A stretch of DNA of 64,000 nt from Dokdonella sp. (GCF_017744955.1 NZ_JAGIAG010000004.1:248001-312000), one strand, 5' to 3'; shown: positions 1-9,082, counted from the first letter of the stretch. The notes: generated from the sequence alone by a model not told the origin. Translations and numbers: made by a program.

Positions 1-1
1 C

Positions 2-925
2 ACCCATCTTTTCCTCGGCTACACCATCGTCGAGGACAACGACACCACCAACTCGATCGACGAAGAACTGGGCGGCGGTCTCTATCTCCGCGGCGGCTCG
101 CTCAAGATCGACCGGTCCACGTTCCGGCGCAACAGCGCCAGCTCCGCCGGCGGCGGCATGAGCGTGCTCGACGCGCCGGTCTCGATCCGCGACAGCACGA
201 TCCAGAGCAACTTCGCCAAACGCGGCGGTGGCCTGCACATCGACACACCCTACGCCGTCGACGTGCGGCGCTCGCTGGTGACGCTCAACCAGTCGTCGAT
301 TCGCGGCGCCGGCATCGACCTGAACGCCAGCGGCGCGGAAGCCGTGTTCGAGAACGTGACGATCAGCAGCAACTTCGTCTTCGGCGACCAACCCACCGCC
401 AGTGGCGGCGGCATGGCATTGGCGGGTTCGGCCCGCATTTCGCAGAGCACGATCGCGAACAACCGCGCGCAAACGCCCTCCGTTCGCGATCCGGACCGGG
501 CGGCGGGCTTGCAATACGACAGCGCCCAGGGCCGGCTCGTGCTCAGCGCAACCCTGCTCTGGGGCAATGCGACGCTGGACGACGGCAACGTCGACCTTGG
601 CCGCCACGGCGGCAACGGCGGCGGAGTCGAGGCGTACTACAGCCTCATCGGCGTCAAGACGCCGGAAGCCGTCAACTACGCCGAAGAAGGCAATCTGTAC
701 GCGACCGATCCCCTGCTCGGCCCGCTCGCCGACAACGGCGGACCGACATGGACCAACGCGATCGCCGCGAACAGCCCGGCGCGTGACGCGGTGACCTGGA
801 TCCAGTACTACGCCGTCACCGACCAGCGCGGATTCGTGCGCCGCCAGCGCGGCGACACCGTGCCGGACATCGGCGCGTACGAGTACGGCGCGGACCGCCT
901 GTTCGCGAACGGTTTCGACGGCTGA
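2..925 (+). CDS. Secreted parallel beta-helix protein, 5' truncated by window edge
   Basis: The reading frame is already open at base 2, so only the C-terminal 307 residues are present and the start and signal peptide lie outside the window. The protein is a run of short Gly/Asn-rich beta-helix rungs with patterns such as RSTFRRNSAS, DSTIQSNFA and TISSNFV. It then has the typical 'choice-of-anchor Q' ending, in which a segment about open space and 'NGGPTWTNAIAANSPARD' leads to DIGAYEYGADRLFANGFDG and the stop. The last nine or so residues match the tail shared by seven other C-termini in this window. It is probably exported and either surface-bound or released, with no enzymatic motif seen. 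The fold call is firm; the function is unknown. Confidence 0.85.
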   Translation, partial: THLFLGYTIVEDNDTTNSIDEELGGGLYLRGGSLKIDRSTFRRNSASSAGGGMSVLDAPVSIRDSTIQSNFAKRGGGLHIDTPYAVDVRRSLVTLNQSSIRGAGIDLNASGAEAVFENVTISSNFVFGDQPTASGGGMALAGSARISQSTIANNRAQTPSVRDPDRAAGLQYDSAQGRLVLSATLLWGNATLDDGNVDLGRHGGNGGGVEAYYSLIGVKTPEAVNYAEEGNLYATDPLLGPLADNGGPTWTNAIAANSPARDAVTWIQYYAVTDQRGFVRRQRGDTVPDIGAYEYGADRLFANGFDG

Positions 926-1229
926 GCGCCACACGCGCCTTCGTCTCTCCACGCCGTGCCGGCTCGGCCGGCGCCAGCCGCGCGAGCGCAGCCGACGCTC
1001 TCGCGCCGCGCGAAGCCGAGGGGTTTCGAGAGCCGCCTCCGCCGCAGGAAGCGCGAGCCTGTCCCGGCTCGCGCCGGAAGCCAGAGCATCCCGACACGGG
1101 CCGCGGACGCGGCGACCGGCAGCCGCCGCGCGGCAAGGCGTCGCGGGCTTCCCGACGCGGGGCTTGATCGCCGCTGCCCCTGTCGCCATGCTGCGCGGCT
1201 CCGCACGCCGTATACGGAACGCTTTCCGC
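926..1229. other. Intergenic region before parE, no gene seen
   Basis: About 300 bases of very GC-rich sequence between the beta-helix gene and parE. Open frames here continue from shadows of neighbouring genes and resemble nothing recognisable. A tatacg segment at 1211-1216, just upstream of the parE start at 1230, is the only AT-containing patch that could contribute to a promoter. No terminator hairpin with a T-run was found. Confidence 0.5.
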
Positions 1230-3146
1230 ATGAGTTCTCGCTACAACGCCGCCGACATCGAGGTCCTGTCCGGCCTCGACCCCGTCAAACGCCGCCCGGG
1301 CATGTACACCGACACCGCGCGGCCGAACCATCTGGCGCAGGAAGTCATCGACAACTCGGTCGACGAGGCGCTCGCCGGCCACGCCAAGACCATCGACGTG
1401 ACCGTGCACGCGGACGGTTCGGTGACGGTCGCCGACGACGGCCGCGGCATGCCGGTCGACATCCATCCGGAGGAGAAGATCCCCGGCGTCGAACTGATCC
1501 TCACGCGCCTGCATGCCGGCGGCAAGTTCTCCAACCGCAACTACCAGTACTCCGGCGGCCTGCACGGCGTCGGCGTGTCGGTGGTCAATGCGCTGTCGCA
1601 GCGCGTGGAAGTCACGATCAAGCGTGACGGCCAGGTCTACCGCATGAACTTCAAGGACGGCGATCGCGCGAGCAATCTCAGCGTGACCGGCACCGTGCCG
1701 AAGAAGCAGACCGGGACTACCGTGCATTTCTGGCCCGATCCGAAGTACTTCGACTCGCCGAAGATCTCGCTGCCGCGCCTCAAGCACGTGCTGCGCGCGA
1801 AGGCGGTGCTGTGCGCCGGCCTGACCGTGCGCCTGACCGACGAGGCCAGCGGCGAGCAGATCGAGTGGTACTACGAGGACGGCCTGCGCGACTACCTGCG
1901 CTCGATGCTCGGCGCGACCGAGTACCTGCCGGCCGAGCTGTACGTGAACCACCACGCGCGCGAACAAGGCGGGCGCGACAGCGGCGCGGTCGAGTTCGCG
2001 GTGGCCTGGCTGCTGGAAGGCGAACTGACGCAGGAGAGCTACGTCAACCTGATCCCGACCGCGCAGGGCGGCACGCACGTCAACGGCCTGCGCTCGGGCC
2101 TGACCAACGCGCTGCGCGAATTCTGCGAGTTCAGGAACCTCCTGCCGCGCGGCATCAAGCTGGCGCCGGAGGACGTCTGGGACCGGCTCTGCTTCGTGCT
2201 CTCGCTGAAGATGGGCGATCCGCAGTTCTCCGGCCAGACCAAGGAGCGCCTGTCCTCGCGCGACGCGGCCGGCTTCGTCGAGAACGCCGTGCACGACGGC
2301 TTCTCGCTGTACCTGAACCAGCACGTCGAGATCGGCGAGAAGATCGCCCAGCTCGCGATCGAGCGCGCGACGCTGCGGCTGAAGGCCGAGAAGCAGATCG
2401 TGCGCAAGAAGATCACGCAGGGCCCGGCCCTGCCCGGCAAGCTGGCCGACTGCGCCTCCAGCGACCTGTCGCGCACCGAGCTGTTCCTGGTCGAGGGCGA
2501 CTCCGCCGGCGGCAGCGCGCGGCAGGCGCGCGACAAGGATTTCCAGGCGATCCTGCCGCTGCGCGGCAAGATCCTCAACACCTGGGAAGTCGAGTCCAGC
2601 CAGGTGCTGTCGTCGCAGGAGGTGCACGATCTCGCCGTCGCGATCGGCTGCGATCCGGGCAAGGACGATCTGTCCGGCCTGCGCTACGGCAAGGTCATCA
2701 TCCTCGCCGACGCCGACTCCGACGGCCTGCACATCGCGACGCTGCTGTCGGCGTTGTTCCTGAAGCACTTCCCCGCGCTCGTGCGCGGCGGCCACGCCTT
2801 CGTCGCGATGCCGCCGCTGTTCCGCGTCGACGTCGGCAAGCAGGTGTTCTACTGCCTCGACGAATCCGAGCGCGACGCGATGCTGGAGAAGATCGAGCGC
2901 GAGAAGATCAAAGGGGCCGTCAACGTGACGCGCTTCAAGGGTCTGGGCGAGATGAACCCGTCGCAGTTGCGCGAATCGACGATCGACCCGGACACGCGCC
3001 GCCTCGTGCAGCTCACCGTCGCCGATCCGGCGGACGGCGACGACGGCACCGCCAAGCTGATGGACATGCTGCTGTCGAAGAAGCGCGCCGCCGATCGCAA
3101 GGAATGGCTCGAGACCAAGGGCGATCTCGCCTCGCTGGAGGTCTGA
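1230..3146 (+). CDS. parE: DNA topoisomerase IV subunit B
   Basis: ATPase subunit of topoisomerase IV, which decatenates daughter chromosomes together with ParC (not in the window). It is 638 residues, the usual ParE length. The GHKL ATPase domain has Glu38, Asn42 and Asp45 in EVIDNSVDEA, a DDGRGMPVD motif near 69-77 and the GGLHGVGVSVVNALS lid. The TOPRIM domain carries Glu422 in VEGDSAGGSA and the acidic triad DADSD at 494-498. The C-terminus ends like E. coli ParE (KGDLASLEV), without the GyrB-specific insert. A longer frame begins at 1164, but the family alignment begins at the ATG at 1230 (MSSRYNAADIEVL). It is transcribed alone and converges on the TerB-like gene. Confidence 0.97.
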   Translation: MSSRYNAADIEVLSGLDPVKRRPGMYTDTARPNHLAQEVIDNSVDEALAGHAKTIDVTVHADGSVTVADDGRGMPVDIHPEEKIPGVELILTRLHAGGKFSNRNYQYSGGLHGVGVSVVNALSQRVEVTIKRDGQVYRMNFKDGDRASNLSVTGTVPKKQTGTTVHFWPDPKYFDSPKISLPRLKHVLRAKAVLCAGLTVRLTDEASGEQIEWYYEDGLRDYLRSMLGATEYLPAELYVNHHAREQGGRDSGAVEFAVAWLLEGELTQESYVNLIPTAQGGTHVNGLRSGLTNALREFCEFRNLLPRGIKLAPEDVWDRLCFVLSLKMGDPQFSGQTKERLSSRDAAGFVENAVHDGFSLYLNQHVEIGEKIAQLAIERATLRLKAEKQIVRKKITQGPALPGKLADCASSDLSRTELFLVEGDSAGGSARQARDKDFQAILPLRGKILNTWEVESSQVLSSQEVHDLAVAIGCDPGKDDLSGLRYGKVIILADADSDGLHIATLLSALFLKHFPALVRGGHAFVAMPPLFRVDVGKQVFYCLDESERDAMLEKIEREKIKGAVNVTRFKGLGEMNPSQLRESTIDPDTRRLVQLTVADPADGDDGTAKLMDMLLSKKRAADRKEWLETKGDLASLEV

Positions 3147-3196
3147 GGCGGGCGACGCCCGGCTTCACACCGCACAGTTCACGGACTCCGAAACTT

Positions 3197-3224
3197 CGTC
3201 ATCCCCGCGACCGCGAGGATGACG
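3197..3224. repeat. Hairpin repeat between convergent genes
   Basis: The 8-base arms cgtcatcc and ggatgacg flank a 12-base GC loop in the 100-base gap between the 3' ends of parE and the TerB-like gene. There is no T-run on either side, so it may work as a Rho-dependent or transcript-end stabilising stem. It resembles the 'attcccgcg...' hairpins found elsewhere in the window. Confidence 0.5.
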
Positions 3225-3248
3225 AGGAGCGCGCCTGCCGAGGCGCCG

Positions 3249-4229
3249 TCAGCCGCCGCGCACCATCTGCAGGATCTTCGCCGGATTCAGCGAACGTGCC
3301 TGCTCCTGCATCTGCGGCAGATAGTTCGCCTGCAGGCCCTTCGCTTCGCCGAGCATCTGCTCGAACGCTGTGCGCAGCATTTCGGTCGACAGCACGCGGC
3401 CGCCGGCGTAGTAGCGCTGCGCGACGTGGCCGAGCGCGTAGGTGCTGGCGAAGCTCATGCCGGAGCTGACCGCCTGGCGGCCCAGGCCGCCGAGGAAACC
3501 ACCCCCGATCGCACCGAGCAGGCCGCCGAGCAGCTTGCGTCCGGCCTGCTCGATGTACTGCGAGGTCAGGCCGACGCCGGCGGTGGCGAGGAAGTCCTTG
3601 ATGTGGCCGCGATCGAGTTCGTAGCCGTAGGACTGGCCGATGCGGTAGACCAGCTTCATCTGCAGCGGAATGATCGCCATCGTCGCCAGCGATTCGGGCA
3701 GCAGCTCGAGCGCGCCGTTGAGGATCGCCGCGTTGAGGATGGCCTTGTCCATCTCCGCATCGCTCATCGACGACGGACGTTCCGCCGTCGCGGAACTCTG
3801 CGGGGCGGCCGGCGATGCGGCGAGGTCGCCGCCGCTGGAACCGGCCGCGCCGAGCGGCGCGGATGCGATCGCTTCCGCTTGCGCGCTGTATTCGCGGCTG
3901 CTCGCCGGGTCGAGGCCGAGCCTGGTCGCGAGATCGGCGAGGAAGGCGCCCTCTGCGTCGCTCCGCGCGCCGTCGGCACCGCACACACAGACCGCCATTT
4001 CGTAGGCGAGCTGACGCGTCTGCGGCGAAGCCAGTCCGGCGACGGCGTCATCGAGGTCGACGCGCTTGAGCAGGACGTCCTGATACAGGCCGGCGACGTC
4101 GAGGCCGCTGCCGCCGAGGCCTTCGGCGATGCGCCGCACTTCGTTGCGCTCGCGTTCGTCCGTCGCGCCGTCGGCGAACGAGGCCATCAGGCTGATCGTG
4201 AGGATGGACCGGTTTTCCTGCTCGCTCAT
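3249..4229 (-). CDS. TerB-like / DUF697-like membrane-associated protein
   Basis: A 326-residue protein. The N-terminal ~110 residues form a helical tellurite-resistance TerB-like domain (LMASFADGATDERERNEV and repeated acidic helices with a Cys pair). An Ala/Ser-rich linker follows near 120-160. The C-terminal half is glycine-rich and amphipathic (LGGLLGAIGGGFLGGLGRQ), like DUF697/EcsC-type membrane-associating regions. The start was placed at MSEQENRSIL, where the domain begins; an in-frame extension to 4352 is unlike the family. The substrate is unknown, and a role in envelope stress is only a guess from the TerB fold. Confidence 0.65.
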   Translation of the reverse strand: MSEQENRSILTISLMASFADGATDERERNEVRRIAEGLGGSGLDVAGLYQDVLLKRVDLDDAVAGLASPQTRQLAYEMAVCVCGADGARSDAEGAFLADLATRLGLDPASSREYSAQAEAIASAPLGAAGSSGGDLAASPAAPQSSATAERPSSMSDAEMDKAILNAAILNGALELLPESLATMAIIPLQMKLVYRIGQSYGYELDRGHIKDFLATAGVGLTSQYIEQAGRKLLGGLLGAIGGGFLGGLGRQAVSSGMSFASTYALGHVAQRYYAGGRVLSTEMLRTAFEQMLGEAKGLQANYLPQMQEQARSLNPAKILQMVRGG

Positions 4230-4352
4230 GCGTTCGATTCCAGAAAAGGCGAAGCCGCATGGTGCCATACGCGATACGAGCGCCGTACCGACGGAAGTCA
4301 TCCCTCGTGGCGATCGATCGTTGAATTGCGACGGCACTGCGGTAGCCGTCAT

Positions 4353-4430
4353 CCCTCTCGCTTGCGGGAGGGGGAGAACAGCGATATCGCTCCACGTCGT
4401 GAGCCTTCACCTCTCCCGCTCGCGGGAGAG
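4353..4430. repeat. Pair of intergenic hairpins
   Basis: Two related inverted repeats: 4353-4372 (ccctctcgc/gcgggaggg, one mismatch) and 4411-4430 (ctctcccgc, 2-base loop, gcgggagag, perfect). They lie between two minus-strand genes and look like copies of a short dispersed palindrome. Confidence 0.6.
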
Positions 4431-4477
4431 ATCGCGCCGCAGGCGCGGGCGAGGGACACCTAAGCGATGCAACCCGA

Positions 4478-5332
4478 TCAGCCGAAGACCGTCATCGCCT
4501 GCCGCCCGATCGCCGCCGGCGTGCCGTCCGGCGCCCACAGGCTCACGCTCTGGTTGAGATAGCCGTCACGCGCGGCGAGGAGGTCGGCGTGCACGCGCCA
4601 CCCGTCTGGCGCCAGGTCGTCGTAGCGGTCGCGCAGGAACTCGACCATCCAGCTCAGCGAGCTGCCGTTCGCCGGCGTCGTCAGGAAATTCAGCGCGATC
4701 GGCGGAATGAAATCGGCGAACGCCAGCACGTGGGTTTCGTCGAGCGGATCGCCGCCCGGATCGAGCAAGTCCAGCTCCAGCACCTGGTGCGTTTCGCTGC
4801 TGCCGGACAGCGGCAGGCTGCCGTGCAGCCAGCGCGCGGCGAAATGCTGCGTGAAGTTCGGCGTCAGGCCGGGCACGTACGGCAGGCGCAGCGGCGCCGG
4901 CAGCATCGACGGCGCATTCTCCGGCACCACGCCGGGCAGGCGCGGCATCGCGATCAACGCCCCGGCCGGCACCGGCGGCTGCGTCGGCAGCACGCCGATG
5001 CGCGAGGCGCGCGCGGCGCCGTAGACGCCGATCGCCAGGCACAACGTATCGTCGCCCGCGACGATGCGCGCTTCGATCTGCTGCACGTTCTTGCCGGTGC
5101 GCAGCACGCGCGCGTGCAGCGTGACTGGTCCAGGCGGCACCGGGGCCAGGAACGCGACCTGCAGGCTGCGCAGCGGCGCCTCGATCGACAGCAGGTCGCG
5201 CATCACCCGCGCCGCCAGCGCGCCTTGTAGACCGCCGAACAGGCTGCGCCCCTGCGCCCAGTCCTCACCGACCTCGACCGACCAGGTGTCGCCACTGCGC
5301 GCGACGCTGCGCATCAACTCGGAAAATCGCAT
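4478..5332 (-). CDS. Acyl-CoA thioesterase-like double-hotdog protein
   Basis: A 284-residue protein built as two hotdog halves, as in TesB-type thioesterases that hydrolyse acyl-CoA to free acid and CoA. The first half (GEDWAQGRSLFGGLQGALAA, then a basic strand-rich segment RSLQVAFLAPVPPG) is typical of the family. The second half ends SLWAPDGTPAAIGRQAMTVFG, the usual closing strand. The start at MRFSELMRSV was preferred to the upstream ATG because the family begins there. It is transcribed alone, and the chain-length preference cannot be judged. Confidence 0.8.
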   Translation of the reverse strand: MRFSELMRSVARSGDTWSVEVGEDWAQGRSLFGGLQGALAARVMRDLLSIEAPLRSLQVAFLAPVPPGPVTLHARVLRTGKNVQQIEARIVAGDDTLCLAIGVYGAARASRIGVLPTQPPVPAGALIAMPRLPGVVPENAPSMLPAPLRLPYVPGLTPNFTQHFAARWLHGSLPLSGSSETHQVLELDLLDPGGDPLDETHVLAFADFIPPIALNFLTTPANGSSLSWMVEFLRDRYDDLAPDGWRVHADLLAARDGYLNQSVSLWAPDGTPAAIGRQAMTVFG

Positions 5333-5486
5333 GCCGTCGTCCTTCTTCGCGCACGGAGGTGGAAACCGCATGCTAGCCGATGCCGGGTTCGCCGACGGCA
5401 CGGCGAAGCCACACAGGTGTCGAGGCCGCGGCGCCGGGATGCGTGCGTTCGCGCCACGGCGTCGATGCGGACTTCGGCGGCAGGCG

Positions 5487-6269
5487 TCAGGAAGTCGACG
5501 GCGACTGCGCCAGGTAACGGCTCGGCGGCACGCCGACGACGCGCTTGAACATGGTGGTGAACGCCGACGCGCTGTCGTAGCCGAGATCGAAGGCCAGCGG
5601 CGTGATCGCGTCGCCGGCGGCGAGCCTGGGCAGCGCCGCGAAGATCGCCGCCTGGCGGCACCAGTTGGCGAAGCTGACGCCGGTCTCGGCGCGGAAACGG
5701 CGCGTGAACGTGCGCCGGCTCAGGTCCAGGTCGCGGCACCAGTCGTCGATCGTCTCGTGCGGCGACGGTCGCCGCAGGTACGCGCGGCAGCGCGCGGCGA
5801 TGCGCGCGTCGGCCGGCATCGGAATGTCCAGCGGCAGCACGGGCGCGCGCACGATCTCGTGCACCAGCAGCGAGAAGATCGCGTCCGCGCGCGAGCCCGG
5901 TTCGTAGGGCAGCGGCAGGTCGGCGGTTTCCAGCAGCAGTTCGCGCATCAGCGGCGAGATCGCGATCACGCGGCAGTCGACCGGCAGCGCCGGATCGACC
6001 GCGGGATCGACGTAGAGGCTGCGCGTACTGACGTGCACCAGCGACTTCACTTCGTGCTGCATGCCGGCGGGAACCCACACGGCGCGCTCGGGCGGCACGA
6101 TCCAGCGGCCGGCTTCGGTGCCCACGATCATGGTGCCGGTGGCGGCGTACAGCAGCTGCGAACGCCGGTGGCGATGGCGATGCACGCGATGGTTGACCGA
6201 GTATTCGTTGGCGGTCGCGACGATACGGCCCGGCAGCGTATCGGCCTTGGTCGCGTGGACGTTGCGCAT
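5487..6269 (-). CDS. AraC-family transcriptional regulator
   Basis: A 260-residue one-component regulator. The N-terminal cupin-like sensor domain contains the His-rich segment HRVHRHRHRR and an AVWVPAG strand. The C-terminal AraC double helix-turn-helix lies near 160-255, with the hallmark LDLSRRTFTRRFRAETG and LGYDSASAFTTMFKR motifs. It is divergent from the major-facilitator transporter at 6341 with 71 bases between starts, so it probably controls that transporter; the inducer is unknown. ATG at 6269 was chosen over an in-frame GTG at 6314. Confidence 0.9.
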   Translation of the reverse strand: MRNVHATKADTLPGRIVATANEYSVNHRVHRHRHRRSQLLYAATGTMIVGTEAGRWIVPPERAVWVPAGMQHEVKSLVHVSTRSLYVDPAVDPALPVDCRVIAISPLMRELLLETADLPLPYEPGSRADAIFSLLVHEIVRAPVLPLDIPMPADARIAARCRAYLRRPSPHETIDDWCRDLDLSRRTFTRRFRAETGVSFANWCRQAAIFAALPRLAAGDAITPLAFDLGYDSASAFTTMFKRVVGVPPSRYLAQSPSTS

Positions 6270-6340
6270 TGGCCCGATCTCGAAGAACTTTGACCTATCC
6301 GATAATGCGGGCACGCACCCGGCATTGTCTACTACGCGCC

Positions 6341-7609
6341 ATGGACGCCGCCTCCCCGCTCACCTCCGACACACCCTCGCCGATTCCCGACTCCGCACCG
6401 ACCTCGCCGCCCGCGCCCGCCGCCGGCGAAACGGTCGCGCGCACGGCCTTTCCGATCCTGCTGATGTTGAGCACCTGCCATCTGCTCAATGACATGATCC
6501 AGTCGCTGCTGCCGGCGATCTATCCGCTGCTGAAGGAGAGCTTCAGGCTCGACTTCGGCCAGATCGGACTGATCACGCTGACCTTCCAGATCACCGCCTC
6601 GCTGCTGCAGCCGTTCGTCGGCGTCTATACGGATAGACGGCCGCTTCCGTACTCGCTGCCGATCGGCATGGGCTTCACGCTGTGCGGCCTCCTGCTGCTG
6701 TCGCAGGCGACCACCTTCCCGATGCTGCTGCTCGCCGCGGCCCTGGTCGGCTCGGGCTCGTCGGTGTTCCATCCCGAATCCTCGCGCGTCGCGCGGATGG
6801 CGTCGGGCGGCCAGCACGGGCTCGCACAGTCGCTGTTCCAGGTCGGCGGCAACGTCGGCTCGGCGATCGGCCCGCTGCTGGCGGCGTTCGTGGTGATGCC
6901 GCGCGGACAAGGCAGCGTGGGCTGGTTCGCGCTGGCCGCGCTCGCCGCCATCGTGTTGCTGACGCGCATCGGCGGCTGGTACCGCGCGCACATTCCGGCG
7001 CAACGCGCGGTGCGCCGCTCCACCGGCACGGCGCTGCCGCGGCGCACGATCGTCGTCACGATGGCGATCCTCGGCGCGCTGATCTTCTCCAAGTACTTCT
7101 ACCTCGCCAGCCTGACCAGCTATTACACGTTCTACCTGATGCACAAGTTCGCGCTCAGTCCGGAGAGCGCGCAGCTGCACCTGTTCGTGTTTCTCGGCGC
7201 GGTCGCGCTCGGCACCCTGGTCGGCGGACCGGTCGGCGATCGCATCGGACGCAAGTACGTGATCTGGGGCTCGATCCTCGGCGTGCTGCCGTTCACCCTG
7301 CTGCTGCCGCACGCGAACCTGTTCTGGACCACGGTGCTGACGATCGTCATCGGCCTGGTGCTCGCCTCGGCGTTCTCGGCGATCCTGGTCTACGCGCAGG
7401 AACTCGTGCCCGGCCGCACCGGCGTCGTCGCCGGCCTGTTCTTCGGTTTCGCCTTCGGCATGGGCGGCGTCGGCGCCGCGGTGCTGGGCCAGCTCGCCGA
7501 CCACATCGGCATCGAGGCGGTGTACGGCATCTGCGCCTTCCTGCCGGCGATCGGGTTGCTGGCGTGGTTCCTGCCGGCGATCGAGCCCGCACGCGCGGCG
7601 AAGCGCTAG
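6341..7609 (+). CDS. MFS transporter, fosmidomycin-resistance (Fsr) type
   Basis: A 422-residue inner-membrane efflux transporter with about 12 hydrophobic segments after a Pro/Ala-rich cytoplasmic N-terminus of some 40 residues. It resembles Fsr proteins: LSTCHLLNDMIQSLLPAIYPLLK in helix 1, the motif-A-like GVYTDRRPLP, FHPESSRVARMASGG, and GDRIGRKYVIWGS in the second half. Fsr-type pumps export fosmidomycin and other drugs by proton antiport, but the natural substrate here is unknown. A gataat at 6301-6306 could be its -10 box. The divergent AraC regulator is the likely controller. Confidence 0.9.
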   Translation: MDAASPLTSDTPSPIPDSAPTSPPAPAAGETVARTAFPILLMLSTCHLLNDMIQSLLPAIYPLLKESFRLDFGQIGLITLTFQITASLLQPFVGVYTDRRPLPYSLPIGMGFTLCGLLLLSQATTFPMLLLAAALVGSGSSVFHPESSRVARMASGGQHGLAQSLFQVGGNVGSAIGPLLAAFVVMPRGQGSVGWFALAALAAIVLLTRIGGWYRAHIPAQRAVRRSTGTALPRRTIVVTMAILGALIFSKYFYLASLTSYYTFYLMHKFALSPESAQLHLFVFLGAVALGTLVGGPVGDRIGRKYVIWGSILGVLPFTLLLPHANLFWTTVLTIVIGLVLASAFSAILVYAQELVPGRTGVVAGLFFGFAFGMGGVGAAVLGQLADHIGIEAVYGICAFLPAIGLLAWFLPAIEPARAAKR

Positions 7610-7628
7610 AACGACCGCCAAGAAAAAA

Positions 7629-7654
7629 CCCCGGGCGCGGATCTGCGCCCGGGG
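7629..7654 (-). terminator. Rho-independent terminator of the His-rich protein gene
   Basis: A perfect 10-base stem (ccccgggcgc / gcgcccgggg) with the 6-base loop ggatct. On the minus strand it is followed directly by six T (bases 7628-7623), 25 bases past the stop of the gene at 7679. It is among the clearest intrinsic terminators in the window. On the plus strand no T-run follows, so it acts one way, although its stem could also end the transporter transcript. Confidence 0.92.
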
Positions 7655-7678
7655 TCTCGATCCGGTCGACGGCCGCGC

Positions 7679-8086
7679 TTACTGCGCCGGCGTCGGCGCT
7701 TCCTGCTTCGCTTCGTGATGGTGCTTGGCGTGCTTGCCGGCGTGATGACGCGTCGCCTTTTCGGCCTGCGCGGTCTTCGCCTCGGCCTTCTCGCTCGCCG
7801 CAGCCATCGGCTCGGCCTTGGTCGCTGCGCCGGCGGCCTTGCCCGTTTCCGCGGCGGTCTCGACCTTGGCGGCGTCCTGCTTCATCGTCGAAGCGGCTTC
7901 TACCTTGCCCGTCTGCGATGCGGCTTCGCCGCTCGCCGCCTGCGCGACTTCGGTCTTGGCGACCGCCTGAGCGGCGACCGGCTTGGCCGTCTCGACCGCC
8001 TTCGCGGCCGTTGCCGTGCCCTCGGCTGCAAACGCGTTGGCGACGAAAGCCCCGGCGATCAAGGCAGCGAGGATGGACTTACGCAT
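7679..8086 (-). CDS. Exported Ala/Lys/Thr-rich protein with His-rich tail
   Basis: A 135-residue protein with a clear Sec signal peptide (MRKSILAALIAGAFVANAFA, cleavage after AFA). The mature part is low-complexity Ala/Lys/Glu/Thr sequence, probably disordered or helical. It ends in a His-rich stretch with ten His between about 110 and 127 (THHAGKHAKHHH-like), which could bind metal ions such as Ni, Zn or Cu. It has a good ribosome site (gggagagaa just upstream) and its own terminator, so it is a monocistronic and probably strongly expressed gene. No family was recognised. A periplasmic metal buffer or cell-wall-binding structural protein are both only inferences. Confidence 0.8.
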   Translation of the reverse strand: MRKSILAALIAGAFVANAFAAEGTATAAKAVETAKPVAAQAVAKTEVAQAASGEAASQTGKVEAASTMKQDAAKVETAAETGKAAGAATKAEPMAAASEKAEAKTAQAEKATRHHAGKHAKHHHEAKQEAPTPAQ

Positions 8087-8232
8087 GGATTCTCTCCCAG
8101 AAGTCGTTGAGTGCGCGCTAGCGGGACATCCGTTCGTCGCGCGGTGTGCACGCTAGGGTCGGGAGGGAATATCGAAGCTGAACCCAACGGAGTTTTCACG
8201 AGCCCCGTTGGCGCGCATTCAAACTGGAAAAA

Positions 8233-9015
8233 TTACGTCTCCAGGCAACGCGACAACAACTCGCGCAGCACGACCTGGGTCGCCGCGGCGCGATCGGGCA
8301 GATACTCGAAACGCTCTTCGTCCATGTAGTTCGACTGCGCGAGTTCGAGCTGCACGGCGTCGACGTGCTCGCGCGGATTGCCGTAGTGGCGCGTGATGTA
8401 GCCGCCCTTGAAGCGGCCGTTGACGACGTGCGAATAGCCGCCGTGCGCGGCCAGCGTGTCGGCCAGGCGCTGCTGCAGCGCCGGCGAGCAGCTCGCTCCG
8501 TTCGCGGTGCCGAGGTTGAAGTCCGGCAGCCGTCCTTCGAACAGGAACGGCACCACGCCGCGGATCGAGTGGCCTTCCCACAGCACCACGCGTCCGTGCG
8601 CGTCGCGCAGGCGCGCGATCTCGGCGGCGAGCGCCTCGTGGTACGGCTTCCAGTAGCGCTCGACGCGCGCGGCGATCTCGTCCGTCGACGGCTGCTGGCC
8701 GTCGAGATAGACCGGCGCGCCGCTGAACTGCACGATCGGGCACAGGCCGGTCGTGTTCTGTCCCGGGTACAGCGAGACGTCGTCCGGCGGCCGGTTGAGG
8801 TCGACCACGTAGCGCGAATGGGCCGGCACGATCGTCGACGCGCCGAGTTCGCGTGCGAACGCGTACAGGCGCGAGACGTGCCAGTCGGTGTCGGGCACGC
8901 GGCGCGCGCCCGGCGTCATGCGCGCGGCGAGTTCGTCGGGAAGCCTGGTGCCGTCGTGCGGCAGGCTGATCAGCAGCGGGGCGCTGCCGCGGTGCAGAGC
9001 GAAGATCGATTCCAT
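8233..9015 (-). CDS. hutG: N-formylglutamate deformylase
   Basis: A 260-residue N-formylglutamate amidohydrolase that releases formate and glutamate in the last step of the five-step histidine-degradation branch. The family signature is visible: LLISLPHDGTRLP at the N-terminus, DTDWHVSRLY, VVDLNRPP, the VVLWEGHSIRG metal/active-site strand and FKGGYITRHYG. ATG at 9015 was chosen, as the upstream in-frame ATG at 9060 adds only an unconserved leader. The other hut genes (hutC, F, U, H, I) are not nearby, so this copy stands alone, between an exported His-rich protein and a secreted protease. Confidence 0.93.
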   Translation of the reverse strand: MESIFALHRGSAPLLISLPHDGTRLPDELAARMTPGARRVPDTDWHVSRLYAFARELGASTIVPAHSRYVVDLNRPPDDVSLYPGQNTTGLCPIVQFSGAPVYLDGQQPSTDEIAARVERYWKPYHEALAAEIARLRDAHGRVVLWEGHSIRGVVPFLFEGRLPDFNLGTANGASCSPALQQRLADTLAAHGGYSHVVNGRFKGGYITRHYGNPREHVDAVQLELAQSNYMDEERFEYLPDRAAATQVVLRELLSRCLET

Positions 9016-9082
9016 GCGCGCAAGTGTAGCCCGGACGCGGCAGGCTCCCTCCGCGGACATCCGCCTGGAACGGATCCCGGCC

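Noticed and set aside
816..2795. Long minus-strand frame opposite parE
   Set aside because: Low-complexity composition and no recognisable domain; parE on the other strand is fully conserved.
6290..6306. ttgacc followed by gataat as a promoter between the AraC and transporter genes
   Set aside because: The two hexamers are only five bases apart, far too close for a -35/-10 pair; gataat alone was kept as a possible -10.
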